From a virus, in the IMG/VR virus record IMGVR_UViG_3300001450_009945, positions 2,640-38,973 of that record: 36,334 bases of DNA. One strand, written 5' to 3'. Shown here piece by piece: positions 1 to 7,636 of the stretch. The notes below the pieces were generated by a model. It was not told the DNA's origin and searched no databases. It worked only from the letters and a program-made list of their open reading frames with translations. Position 1 is the stretch's first letter, and each line of letters starts with the position of its first letter. A program made the translations under genes and the position numbers.

Positions 1-459
1 GATAGTAGCTAGGGAGTCAAAGTTTAATGCATTTGTATCTATACATCCTGGCACATCTGGTGCAGGAGGTGCACATGGTAATATATTAACTAATGTATCT
101 AAGGTAAAAAACTGCATTGTTAATGGATCATAGTTTATGATAGGTCCTTGACAATCGTTTTGCATTTTAAACCATGCTGGGTTCTGTGACAACCAACCAT
201 CACCATAACTATCATTTAAGGTTACTATATAATTGCCTGAATTTACACCAATTATTGTATCTAAATATTGATATGGTGTTGTAGGTTGGTGAAATATTAC
301 AGTATCACCTAGTACAGTATCTTCCACCATAAAGAAATTAGCTTCTGATGGTGCATAAAAATCATACTGTACTTTAAAATTTACCCAACTATCTGTGTTT
401 CCATATTGTGCTAATAACATTGTTGGCAATAAAGCCAATACTAATAGTAACTTTCTCAT
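1..459 (-). CDS. Secreted protein with Bacteroidetes-type motifs (3' end cut by window edge)
   Basis: The frame is open from the ATG at 459 to base 1, giving 153 residues with no stop, so the C-terminus lies outside the window. Residues 1-17 form a typical signal peptide (basic MRK, then a leucine-rich core) with probable cleavage before Q18. Residues 83-89 read DSYGDGW and residues 138-151 read GCIDTNALNFDSLA. Both resemble motifs found, often repeated, in secreted surface proteins of Flavobacteriia. A clear AGGAG ribosome site lies just upstream and overlaps the stop codon of the preceding gene. Inference: an exported or virion-associated adhesin-like protein. The role is unknown; the family style is the best clue to the host phylum. 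Confidence 0.8.
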   Translation of the reverse strand, partial: MRKLLLVLALLPTMLLAQYGNTDSWVNFKVQYDFYAPSEANFFMVEDTVLGDTVIFHQPTTPYQYLDTIIGVNSGNYIVTLNDSYGDGWLSQNPAWFKMQNDCQGPIINYDPLTMQFFTLDTLVNILPCAPPAPDVPGCIDTNALNFDSLATI

Positions 460-472
460 AAAACTTTCTCCT

Positions 473-739
473 TTATTTGCAACAAGTATTGCTAGGTTTG
501 CAGCTTCGTACTTGATAAGCCCATGCTGCAGCTGATAATAGTAAGCCTAAACCTAACCATCCATCGCCAAATGTACATCCAGCTCCTACTGCTAAAACAT
601 ATCCACCATAGCATTTAATATAGCATAATATTGCATCATATATTGTTTTGTTTTCTTTGTATTCTGCTACTAATTTTTCGTCTAATTCTGTGCTGTCTAA
701 TACCTTCTTTACAACCTTTTTTACCGTCTTCTTAGCCAT
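473..739 (-). CDS. Small hydrophobic protein, holin candidate
   Basis: This 88-residue protein has a lysine-rich N-terminus (KKTVKKVVKKVL), a short charged segment, then a hydrophobic stretch at about residues 37-76 rich in G, A and L that could form one or two membrane helices. The tail is cysteine-rich (SCKPSNTCCK). An AGGAG site sits about seven bases before the ATG. No family is recognised. Its size, its membrane-like segment and a possible cell-wall enzyme two genes upstream (1383-1991) make a holin conceivable, but that is inference from context only. Confidence 0.6.
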   Translation of the reverse strand: MAKKTVKKVVKKVLDSTELDEKLVAEYKENKTIYDAILCYIKCYGGYVLAVGAGCTFGDGWLGLGLLLSAAAWAYQVRSCKPSNTCCK

Positions 740-740
740 T

Positions 741-1049
741 TTATTTACTCCTATTGTTTTGTCTCATGGACCATTTAATATGATTATCACCTTCTACTAC
801 TGTATGCAATACAACTTCAGTGGTTTGTGGTGGATTTCTATATAATACTACATCTCGTTCTTTAAGTGTTTCACTCACTCTACTGCATATTGATTCTTCT
901 AATTCTGGATCATATCCCTGTCCTAATATCTTCTTTGGAACTCTTGATAATATACCTTGGACAACACTACCAATACTCCATTCATCTGTATCACCCATCT
1001 TGGTTCCCGACTTGATAGTTTTCCATCCAGTATCAGGTGATTTGCTCAC
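741..1049 (-). CDS. Hypothetical protein, GTG start
   Basis: This is a 102-residue protein of unknown function. The start codon is GTG at 1047-1049, which shares its G with the TAG stop of the preceding gene. A GGAG site lies seven bases upstream, so the start is credible and probably translationally coupled. The sequence is soluble, mixed in charge and free of cysteine clusters or membrane segments, apart from a single Cys near the middle. No domain is recognised. Confidence 0.65.
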   Translation of the reverse strand: MSKSPDTGWKTIKSGTKMGDTDEWSIGSVVQGILSRVPKKILGQGYDPELEESICSRVSETLKERDVVLYRNPPQTTEVVLHTVVEGDNHIKWSMRQNNRSK

Positions 1050-1381
1050 TATTCCGCTCCAAACATTCTACCCATCAATTCAGGATATCCTTTTACAGTT
1101 CGCATAGTTTGTATCATCTTCTTTACTGTAGATTTGTCTGCACCTTTAGCTGATTTTGCCTCGTGTTCAAGATGAGTTAGTAAAACTTTACAATTTCTTT
1201 CCCATTCCTTTTGAAATCCTTTATCCATCGGAGCTTCGTTAAGTTTCTTGTCCCACTGCGCTTTCCAGTCTGCTTCATTTGCAAATGGAGGATGTGATAC
1301 ATCATCATAAACTTTTCCTACTTCAACTTGTTCTTTAATTTGTTTACCACCAATTCTTTTATACTGTTCTTTTAAATTCAT
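1049..1381 (-). CDS. Hypothetical charged protein
   Basis: This 110-residue, lysine- and glutamate-rich protein is probably largely helical. It contains several Trp residues in its central part (DWKAQWDKKL) and no recognisable catalytic motif. It is separated from the upstream L,D-transpeptidase-like gene by a single base and overlaps the downstream gene at the TAG/GTG junction, so it is part of the same transcript. No function can be assigned. Confidence 0.65.
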   Translation of the reverse strand: MNLKEQYKRIGGKQIKEQVEVGKVYDDVSHPPFANEADWKAQWDKKLNEAPMDKGFQKEWERNCKVLLTHLEHEAKSAKGADKSTVKKMIQTMRTVKGYPELMGRMFGAE

Positions 1382-1382
1382 C

Positions 1383-1991
1383 TTAATTCTCTATATCTTT
1401 TGATTCTATTAGAGTATATGTGAAATTATTGTTCCACGTTTCTCTAGCCGTTTGACATATTTCTAAGAATGTATGCCAATCATCATTACTTGCTATTACT
1501 TGACAGCCCGCTGACCATCTATCTACGTATGTTGATTTTTTACCTGCCTTTGAAGTTGCTCTATGTATATTAATTCCAAATATACCAGTTTGAGTTGTCG
1601 ATTCATCAAAATCATATACACCATCTTTATTACGATCTCTGTAAACTGTTACATCTTTCTGTTGTCCTAATGCTAAATATTTACCTTGATGTAATCTAAG
1701 TTTATGTGAACCTCTGTATTGACCTGGCTTAAGGATTGCAACACCTTTTTCACTTAGTAAGTTTTCAACATGATCGTCTCCAGGATCTGTTGTACAGTCA
1801 AAGCAGTGAAATTGCCATTCACCATCTTCTTTATATGTAATTGTGATTTTGTCATCGAATCTGTTTGTAACCTTGTTGTTAGTTTCGGAATTTCTGATTC
1901 CTACAATGTTAACGTTATAGTCACCAGATTCAAACCATCTGTAGCCTTTAGCTTCAACTGCAGTTTGGATTTGATCTCTAGTATAAGACAT
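1383..1991 (-). CDS. L,D-transpeptidase-like (YkuD-type) protein, possible cell-wall enzyme
   Basis: This 202-residue protein has a C-terminal half with the active-site pattern of L,D-transpeptidase-like enzymes: H143 in GINIHRA, followed 16 residues later by SAGC (160-163) with C163 as candidate nucleophile. Residues 119-130 (DRNKDGVYDFDE) fit a canonical EF-hand calcium loop, with acidic or Asn residues at loop positions 1, 3, 5, 9 and 12. An upstream AGAGGAG site supports the start. Family knowledge: such enzymes act on peptidoglycan cross-links, and related folds occur in some phage lysins. A lysin role or a virion-associated cell-wall role are both possible. There is no signal peptide. 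Confidence 0.6.
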   Translation of the reverse strand: MSYTRDQIQTAVEAKGYRWFESGDYNVNIVGIRNSETNNKVTNRFDDKITITYKEDGEWQFHCFDCTTDPGDDHVENLLSEKGVAILKPGQYRGSHKLRLHQGKYLALGQQKDVTVYRDRNKDGVYDFDESTTQTGIFGINIHRATSKAGKKSTYVDRWSAGCQVIASNDDWHTFLEICQTARETWNNNFTYTLIESKDIEN

Positions 1992-2022
1992 AGTTTTCTC
2001 CTCTTGTATTTAGTATGAGTAC

Positions 2023-2036
2023 GTATATAAATATAC
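2023..2036. promoter_or_regulatory. AT-rich palindrome, candidate promoter or operator
   Basis: The 67-base gap 1992-2058 holds a 14-base palindrome: arms GTATAT and ATATAC around a central AA. It lies about 31 bases upstream of the ATG at 1991. On the plus strand it contains TATAAATA (2026-2033), the T4 late-promoter core, but that would point away from the gene. Very similar AT palindromes occur in other gaps of this window. Function is inferred only. Confidence 0.35.
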
Positions 2037-2058
2037 TGAGACCCGAGAAAACAATCAG

Positions 2059-2238
2059 TTAATCCAGCTTAACGTCTTTGCGTTCTACCCAAAATAACCG
2101 CCCAACATCATCAGTTACTCTGATTCTTTTTTTATCTGAATCTGACTCATTGTATTTGACCCGAGTGCCCTTCACTAAAGCTCCATTAGCTGTGTGATAT
2201 GTCTTTGTAACATTAGCTTTTTTCACGCTTCCTGACAT
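2059..2238 (-). CDS. Small basic hypothetical protein, possibly SH3-like
   Basis: This protein has 59 residues from the ATG at 2238, which is preceded by GAGG. A longer in-frame start at 2277 would add 13 basic residues but has no better ribosome site. The sequence is rich in Lys, Val and Asp with alternating hydrophobic residues (TRVKYNE..., RLFWVERKDVKLD), which suggests a small beta barrel. The start overlaps the preceding gene by about 26 bases. Function unknown. Confidence 0.55.
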   Translation of the reverse strand: MSGSVKKANVTKTYHTANGALVKGTRVKYNESDSDKKRIRVTDDVGRLFWVERKDVKLD

Positions 2239-2392
2239 TTTCTTTCCTCTTTTTCGATGGAACTTCTTCGTCATCATACTTTCGTTTTCTACGACGAATC
2301 TTTTCTTTATGAGGCTTATTCTGTCCCCAATCTAATTCTTCTAAATCTTTACGATTTAGCTTGACTTTCTTCACTGAGTCTTTCATGTACAT
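2213..2392 (-). CDS. Small very basic hypothetical protein
   Basis: This protein has about 59 residues if read from ATG 2392 (ATG 2386 is an alternative). It is extremely basic, with a KIRRRKRK patch and a PSKKRKENVRKREK tail, so nucleic-acid binding is plausible. A longer form starting with TTG at 2428 is less likely because the AGGAG there is only one base from that codon. The gene overlaps both neighbours. No family is recognised. Confidence 0.5.
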   Translation of the reverse strand: MYMKDSVKKVKLNRKDLEELDWGQNKPHKEKIRRRKRKYDDEEVPSKKRKENVRKREKS

Positions 2393-2540
2393 TTTCGCAT
2401 AATTGCAGTCTGTCTGGATTCGTTCCAATCTCCTGCAATCTTTTAATTTCTAATTCTAATTCTTTAATATCTGTTGGAATCCAGTCTTTCACATCTCTGT
2501 TACGATTAATGTCCCAATATCTGTCGTTATGATTTGTCAT
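2349..2540 (-). CDS. Small hypothetical protein
   Basis: This 63-residue protein is hydrophilic with a likely helical centre (DIKELELEIKRLQEI). It overlaps the upstream gene by 14 bases, which suggests translational coupling, because its own ribosome site is weak. No conserved family is recognised. Confidence 0.55.
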   Translation of the reverse strand: MTNHNDRYWDINRNRDVKDWIPTDIKELELEIKRLQEIGTNPDRLQLCENVHERLSEESQAKS

Positions 2541-2832
2541 ATCTTATCTTTAATTTTTTTATTCTATCTAGGAATTCTGTAATGGTTAGCGTTTCATTCT
2601 TATCTGTTTTTATTTTTACCGCTTCTAATAATTCCGGTTTTGTATCTATCATTCCCATAAGAGATCTCAATCCTTGTCCACTCCAAAATACTCCAAAGCC
2701 GTTATCTTCTCCAAGTAAGTTTGTTTCGAGCCATGCATCACGCTCTGTATCTCCTGGCATCATTAGATAGTATTGCTTCATATTATTCTGATTTCCAAAA
2801 CGAGTATATACCTTTATCCAATTCATACTCAT
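2527..2832 (-). CDS. Hypothetical protein
   Basis: This protein has 101 residues from ATG 2832; a second ATG six bases later (2826) is equally possible. An AAAGGA lies upstream, inside the end of the SDR gene, which it overlaps by 50 bases. The sequence has several aromatic and methionine-rich segments and a lysine-rich C-terminus, with no recognisable motif. It is the first gene downstream of the sugar island. Confidence 0.55.
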   Translation of the reverse strand: MSMNWIKVYTRFGNQNNMKQYYLMMPGDTERDAWLETNLLGEDNGFGVFWSGQGLRSLMGMIDTKPELLEAVKIKTDKNETLTITEFLDRIKKLKIRYDKS

Positions 2833-3775
2833 TCCAAAACATCCTTTCCCGCTTCGGTTGTTTTTTTGCCCACTCCCACATGTCAGTAAGACCTTGCTTC
2901 AAATCAATCTTTTCTGTGTAGTCTAGCAGGAATTGGGACTTCTCATATGTTGGATATGCATATTTAACCTCATGTCGACCTTCTAAGTGAACTTTATTCC
3001 CTCCACCCATTACTTCAATCAATATATCTGCCGCTTGATTAATACTACATTCTTTTATACCACCTAAATTAATGACTTGCTTTGATGCTCTTTCATCAGT
3101 TGCAGCTTTCCACAATGGTTCTAAACAATTATCAATATAGCTAAATGCTCGCTGTTGTTCACCATCTCCAAATATAGTAATATCTTGGTCATTCAAATAT
3201 TGATACATCCATATACCTAATACATTTCTATATTTATCCCAGATATTTTGCTTGAGACCATATACGTTATGTGGTCTGATAATACACCAATCCAGATTAT
3301 GTTGTTGTCCTGCTATATGAATATCTAGCTCACATCCTAATTTTGCTACTCCATATGGATCAATTGGTTGTAGTGGTGAATCTTCAGAAAATGGTGGTGT
3401 TCCGTGACCATATACAGCTAAAGATGATGTGAATACTAATCTAGTAACATCATATTTAATACAATTGTTAATAATTTCAGCTGTTGATATTAAATTATTC
3501 TGATAGTTGTATTTTCTAATGAATGGGCTCAATCCTTCTGCTGCATATGCTGCAAAATGATATACAAATTCTGGTTTATGTTTTTTAAATACCTTATCCA
3601 GCCCGTCATTAATATCTTGCTTATAGAATTTTACCTTTTTATTAACGTTTTCTTTAAATCCGCCAGATAAATCATCTACCCCAATTACTTTATAGTCTGT
3701 ACTTTCTATGATCCAATCTGCCAATCTGGATCCGAGTAATCCTGCTACTCCGGTTATTAAAACTGTTTTACTCAT
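2783..3775 (-). CDS. NAD-dependent epimerase/dehydratase (extended SDR, GalE-like)
   Basis: This 330-residue extended short-chain dehydrogenase has the nucleotide-binding glycine motif GVAGLLG (9-15), an acidic residue after strand 2 (IGVDD), TSS at 116-118 and the catalytic pair Y141/K145 (YGVAK). Length and motifs fit nucleotide-sugar 4-epimerases or dehydratases such as UDP-glucose 4-epimerase. The exact substrate cannot be read from sequence. An AAGGGA site precedes the start, which overlaps the upstream glycosyltransferase by eight bases. It is the last enzyme of the sugar island in transcription order. Confidence 0.85.
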   Translation of the reverse strand: MSKTVLITGVAGLLGSRLADWIIESTDYKVIGVDDLSGGFKENVNKKVKFYKQDINDGLDKVFKKHKPEFVYHFAAYAAEGLSPFIRKYNYQNNLISTAEIINNCIKYDVTRLVFTSSLAVYGHGTPPFSEDSPLQPIDPYGVAKLGCELDIHIAGQQHNLDWCIIRPHNVYGLKQNIWDKYRNVLGIWMYQYLNDQDITIFGDGEQQRAFSYIDNCLEPLWKAATDERASKQVINLGGIKECSINQAADILIEVMGGGNKVHLEGRHEVKYAYPTYEKSQFLLDYTEKIDLKQGLTDMWEWAKKQPKRERMFWNEYELDKGIYSFWKSE

Positions 3776-4553
3776 AATTAATTCCCTTAAATTTATTTAT
3801 TTGTGGTTTATGTGAATTGTTAGGATGTCGAATTGGATCGATACCCCATTTATACTTAAATATATTTGCTGCTGACTGTTCGCTAGCTTTGAATCGCTCA
3901 CCTTCTTTTCCATTCTTAGTTGCTACTGAGCCGAAGTGATAAAAATTTAATTTTCTAGATCTTTTGAATGTTTTTCCAGCTAGCTCTAATTTCAAAAAGA
4001 AGTCCCAATCACATATAAATGGTGACCCATAGATAGTATCAAATCCCCCTACCATCATATAGTCAGTCTTTGACATGTAAAATGGAAATATTTCTCCATC
4101 ATCTGTCAATTTATTTGTTCTATAGGTTTGTTCGTCTGTAGTGAACTTATCTAGATCAAAATCTTCTACTCCTCCAAAATCAGCTGTTTCAAAATTAAAT
4201 ATGCTAGGAGCTCGTTCAATCTGGTTTGGTGTTATAATTGTTTTACCATCTTCCGATTCTAAAATTACATCCCAATCCTTTGGAAATACATTATCATCAT
4301 TTACGATAAGTATGTATTCATTAGTTGCATTCCACACACCTACATTAAGTGAATGCTGCATACCTTGATTTGTTTCATTTGGTACAAATCCTACACGATC
4401 TTTATACTTTTCAATTATGTGTTTACTTTCTTCAACAAATCCATCAATAACACATATCATCTCATTATTATTCTGTTGATTATCTAATGCTGATTGCAGA
4501 CATATATCTAAACATTCAGGACTTCTATAGCTTGGTATTATTACACTAATCAT
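3768..4553 (-). CDS. Family 2 glycosyltransferase
   Basis: This protein has 261 residues from the ATG at 4553, chosen because GGGAGA lies seven bases upstream and the ATG forms an ATGA overlap with the preceding stop. The N-terminus MISVIIPSYRSP is the typical GT-A start, and the metal/nucleotide site appears as IVNDDN. The C-terminal GGFDTIYG...CDWDFFLKLE pattern is the usual acceptor-side region of GT2 enzymes, with an acidic catalytic-base candidate. It probably adds a sugar to a glycan in the cytoplasm; donor and acceptor are unknown. Confidence 0.8.
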   Translation of the reverse strand: MISVIIPSYRSPECLDICLQSALDNQQNNNEMICVIDGFVEESKHIIEKYKDRVGFVPNETNQGMQHSLNVGVWNATNEYILIVNDDNVFPKDWDVILESEDGKTIITPNQIERAPSIFNFETADFGGVEDFDLDKFTTDEQTYRTNKLTDDGEIFPFYMSKTDYMMVGGFDTIYGSPFICDWDFFLKLELAGKTFKRSRKLNFYHFGSVATKNGKEGERFKASEQSAANIFKYKWGIDPIRHPNNSHKPQINKFKGINYE

Positions 4554-5242
4554 ATTACATTCTCCCAATCTGTTAGTGGTGCTAACCAAGCAGTTTCTCC
4601 ATGTGTTGCATGTCCTGGTATTGAGCTCACTAACGATCTATTGTTATTTCTTAATTCTATGAATGTGTCAAAGTCTCTTGGATAAGTTCCTTGTGTGTGT
4701 TTTCTCCAAACATCCTCATCTTCTCGTAATGTTTTAACTCGAGCACAGAACGTCATTGTTGTTGAATTTGTTATCTTCCAATGACTGCTATCTGTCAAAA
4801 ACACTTTAGTAATCTCTCCTCCACCTTTAACGTGAGGATTTCCTCCTCTATTAGCATCAATATATTTATCTGGATGGTCATATAATGTTGCATAATGAGC
4901 TCCCATATCAATAGCTTCTTGCAAATACTTTTGTGCATTCATATTATGAATATAGTCATTTTCTATGAAATATACAACTTTATCATCGTCTAATTTTAAT
5001 GCTTCATCCAAAGCTAAATTGAAAGTACCAGCACCATGACCAATTGATACATAGTTTATATGATCTCTCGATTTATATTTCTGGATCATATTATTTGTTT
5101 CCTCTGATATATTATCTGCTATAATAGACCAATTTGCATTACAAAATACTTTGACCGCATTTTGCAAACATGTTTCATTGTTAATATAGTCTGGTTTTAC
5201 TTTACTATATCCTGCATCTGATATTCTATAGATTACGTGCAT
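4550..5242 (-). CDS. Putative GT-A-fold glycosyltransferase
   Basis: This 230-residue protein starts with a beta-strand-like MHVIYRISD. It contains YFIENDYIH, which resembles the DxD metal-binding site of GT-A enzymes in position and context, and later a conserved-looking GHATHGETAWLAPL near the C-terminus. It overlaps the upstream GT9-like gene and couples to the GT2 gene by ATGA. The glycosyltransferase call rests on this motif and on location among transferases; no named family is assigned. Confidence 0.6.
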   Translation of the reverse strand: MHVIYRISDAGYSKVKPDYINNETCLQNAVKVFCNANWSIIADNISEETNNMIQKYKSRDHINYVSIGHGAGTFNLALDEALKLDDDKVVYFIENDYIHNMNAQKYLQEAIDMGAHYATLYDHPDKYIDANRGGNPHVKGGGEITKVFLTDSSHWKITNSTTMTFCARVKTLREDEDVWRKHTQGTYPRDFDTFIELRNNNRSLVSSIPGHATHGETAWLAPLTDWENVI

Positions 5243-6096
5243 ATTATTTCTCGCATTTGTGATGCTACTTCAGTATCTGTTAAATATGGATCTAAGCTGA
5301 CGTGTCCCTCATTTGGAAAGTAGAATTCTGGACCTAGTTTTGGTTTCTGAATTTTCTTGATAACTCCATTCCATCCATATAATTGGTGTACAAAATCTCC
5401 AGTGATAATTGTTTTAGTTCCAACACCTGCTGCAAGATTTATCAATCCACTTTCTCCTCCAATCATCCAATCACAAGATTTTATAACAGAAGCCGTTGCG
5501 CTATAGTATCCTGCTGCCATAGCTCCACCCATTGGTTGGTGTTTATGGTTTGGAGTTCCAGTTGGAAAACCAACCATTATGATATTACATTCTTTAGCTA
5601 ATACTGATAGAATATTCTCGATATTCCTCCTTTCACCTCCATATCCAGTTTCATTTGGATGATTGATTCCCGCTTTATATTGTTCTGGAGTGAATTTAAA
5701 ACTCTTTTCGATCCAATTAGATTGTACTGCAATGTTAGGTCTACCATCTTTAGGGAGAAGTAATTTTGATGAATCGTCCGCTCCTTCATTTGTATAAATT
5801 TTATATCCAAGATCATCTGTAAATATTTCACAATGATGTCTAAAATAGATTGGAGGTGGAATTGATTGGTCTACTGGTGGTAAGTTGTATACTTTATCAT
5901 ATTGTTTTTCCATTTCTGGAGTAAGTTCAGAATTATGAATTACCTTACCGATACGTGGATCGTTGTTAAATAATCCCATTACTTGATGTACTGAAACACA
6001 GTAATCTATTGGATCAGTATATGGATTAGATTGAGCAATTCCTGCTGCGAATAAATGATCACCTATGAATCCATTACATTTAACTAACTGCTTCAT
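5233..6096 (-). CDS. GT9-like (heptosyltransferase-type) glycosyltransferase
   Basis: This 287-residue protein has a C-terminal nucleotide-sugar site, CDWMIGGESGLINLAAGVGTKT (split here by reading: IGGESGL then INLAAG), that matches the D-x-x-I-x-x-(D/E)-(T/S)-G-x-x-x-L-A-A pattern of GT-B ADP-heptose:LPS heptosyltransferases. The N-terminal half (KCNGFIGDHLFAAGIAQ) resembles the glycine-rich start of that family. It lies three genes downstream of HldA/HldC homologues, so ADP-heptose is an attractive donor. That link is inference. The protein is somewhat short for the family (typically about 320-350). Confidence 0.65.
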   Translation of the reverse strand: MKQLVKCNGFIGDHLFAAGIAQSNPYTDPIDYCVSVHQVMGLFNNDPRIGKVIHNSELTPEMEKQYDKVYNLPPVDQSIPPPIYFRHHCEIFTDDLGYKIYTNEGADDSSKLLLPKDGRPNIAVQSNWIEKSFKFTPEQYKAGINHPNETGYGGERRNIENILSVLAKECNIIMVGFPTGTPNHKHQPMGGAMAAGYYSATASVIKSCDWMIGGESGLINLAAGVGTKTIITGDFVHQLYGWNGVIKKIQKPKLGPEFYFPNEGHVSLDPYLTDTEVASQMREIICT

Positions 6097-6877
6097 CTAC
6101 TATCTCTTTTACATTTGGATTAAATTCTGGATTGTCTTTTACAAATTGACCGACCCTTGGTACATAATGTTTTATGAAATGTTCCATTTTTGTACCTTCT
6201 TGATTTGGAAAATAATCATCTTTGTTTAGTCTATAATCTTCTGCAGTAATATTATCACAGTTTAATCCTAATCCCCCAGCAGCTGCATATCCAAATTCTG
6301 CTGTTGGTCGGTGGTTAATTTTAAATCCTGCTTTTTTCACTAGTTCTGGAAGATATGTTTCGTATATTTCAAAGAAATAATTACAATAATTTGTAATTGA
6401 AATCGTTTCAACCAACTCAAAGATTTTTCGATGGATAACCCAAAAGTCCCAGTAATGTGTACCTGCTTCAGCTATATCCGTAAGGAATACACACTTACCT
6501 TTCCAATTTCGAACATTATCATCCCACCCTTTATTTATATCTGTTATATCATCACAAGCACCTAAAAGGAATTCACCTTTTGCTGTCGCTGCGATCTCAT
6601 CAAAAAATTGCGGTATACTGCAGTAGCCGTATTTTTGCGGTCCTGACATTACTTTAATTTGTAAATGTCTTGCATGTCCTGCACATAATCTTATATCATT
6701 TATCCATTCTTGAGATCTACCAGCTTCATTATCTATACGAAGTATTACTTCAATATCATCGGGATTTGTAGCTGTGTTGAAAAATAGTAATATTGATTTT
6801 GTGACCATATCTCTATCATTTGCTGATGGCATCATAATTGATACTAATGGATTTTGGTTGTCGATTGCATTACTCAT
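6080..6877 (-). CDS. GT2-like glycosyltransferase, paralogue of 20292-21077
   Basis: This 265-residue protein has GT-A features: LVSIMMPSAN at the N-terminus, EVILRIDNE and GEFLLGACDDIT around the metal site. The protein at 20292-21077 has the same three blocks in the same order (LVSIIMPTRN, EIILRVDND, GEFILPFSDDVT), so the two are paralogues. A strong AAGGAG precedes the start. The acceptor is unknown. The C-terminal third differs between the two copies, which suggests different acceptors. Confidence 0.7.
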   Translation of the reverse strand: MSNAIDNQNPLVSIMMPSANDRDMVTKSILLFFNTATNPDDIEVILRIDNEAGRSQEWINDIRLCAGHARHLQIKVMSGPQKYGYCSIPQFFDEIAATAKGEFLLGACDDITDINKGWDDNVRNWKGKCVFLTDIAEAGTHYWDFWVIHRKIFELVETISITNYCNYFFEIYETYLPELVKKAGFKINHRPTAEFGYAAAGGLGLNCDNITAEDYRLNKDDYFPNQEGTKMEHFIKHYVPRVGQFVKDNPEFNPNVKEIVDEAVS

Positions 6878-7259
6878 TTTGACTATCTCCTTTTTCGACT
6901 CTATAAGAGTCTTCTATTTTATCTTGCGTTGAGGTTTCAAAAATACAGCTATCTTCAAGAGCTTCTAATTGATGAGCTATACCTTGGTATATTGTTACAA
7001 CATCACCTGCGTTTAATTCTTGTACAACTTTATCTGCATTAGTAGGATCAATCCATGTGAATTTTAATTTGCCGTATCGTACAAACCACGTTTCATATTT
7101 ATCAACATGATAGTGCATTGAAAACTTTTTACCTTTTTCAAATACTAAAAGCTTAGCACAATAGTCTTGATTGTTTTCGATGTGTAATTCATATCCCCAA
7201 CCTTTTTTAATAAAAGATTCTTTACATTTTGTTGCATTCCATACTATCGGTTTTTCCAT
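6870..7259 (-). CDS. Cupin protein, mannose-6-phosphate isomerase type II-like
   Basis: This 129-residue single-domain cupin has motif 1 as FSMHYHVDKYETWFV (HxH...E metal ligands) and motif 2 as the AGDVVTIYQGIAHQLEAL region. It resembles the C-terminal cupin domain of GDP-mannose pyrophosphorylase/mannose-6-phosphate isomerase proteins (GWGYELHIEN...CAKLLVFEKGKKFSMHYH). The likely role is aldose/ketose isomerisation or sugar-nucleotide epimerisation in the island. GGAGATA precedes the start, and the gene overlaps the HldC-like gene by 16 bases. Confidence 0.75.
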   Translation of the reverse strand: MEKPIVWNATKCKESFIKKGWGYELHIENNQDYCAKLLVFEKGKKFSMHYHVDKYETWFVRYGKLKFTWIDPTNADKVVQELNAGDVVTIYQGIAHQLEALEDSCIFETSTQDKIEDSYRVEKGDSQNE

Positions 7260-7636
7260 TCTAATATCTCCGTTGTTGAGTATCCTTCTATTCTATCAAA
7301 GAATACTACTTCTTCTACATGTTGTTCACCTACCACAGTTTGGCCTTTCCAATCTGATCCTATGACTAATTTACTAGCTCCTACTATATTTACGAGATCT
7401 TCCAATCCTTGGGTAGAGTCAAATACAAATACTCCATCTATATATTTTATAGATTCTAAAACTTCTTTTCTATCTTGCATATTATTAAAAGGTCTATCAT
7501 CTCCCTTATCTTTTTTAACTTTTTCATCTGAATCAATACCTACGTATAATTTAGATCCTAAGCTTTTGGCATATTTGAATAATTCAATGTGTCCTTTATG
7601 TAAGATGTCAAAACATCCATTAGTCCAAATTATCAT
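7244..7636 (-). CDS. hldC: Heptose-1-phosphate adenylyltransferase-like cytidylyltransferase (HldC / HldE C-terminal domain)
   Basis: This protein has 130 residues from ATG 7636, which forms an ATGA overlap with the kinase gene before it. The nucleotidyltransferase signature appears as TNGCFDILHKGH (HxGH at 13-16), followed by YVGIDSDEKV, the DRPFNNMQDR segment typical of RfaE2/HldE C-domains, and a late YSTTEI in place of the STS motif. Family role: transfer of AMP from ATP to heptose-1-phosphate, giving ADP-heptose. The adjacent kinase and epimerase support the same pathway. A different sugar-1-phosphate or glycerol-phosphate substrate cannot be excluded. Confidence 0.8.
   Translation of the reverse strand: MIIWTNGCFDILHKGHIELFKYAKSLGSKLYVGIDSDEKVKKDKGDDRPFNNMQDRKEVLESIKYIDGVFVFDSTQGLEDLVNIVGASKLVIGSDWKGQTVVGEQHVEEVVFFDRIEGYSTTEILEWKNR

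Noticed and set aside
648-1107. Plus-strand open frames (e.g. 648-845, 820-1107) and many others through the window
   Set aside because: They are antisense shadows of well-supported minus-strand genes, lack recognisable domains and would give hydrophobic low-complexity proteins.
2213-2428. TTG start at 2428 for the basic small protein
   Set aside because: The nearby AGGAG is only one base from the TTG and encodes part of the overlapping gene, so an internal ATG was preferred.
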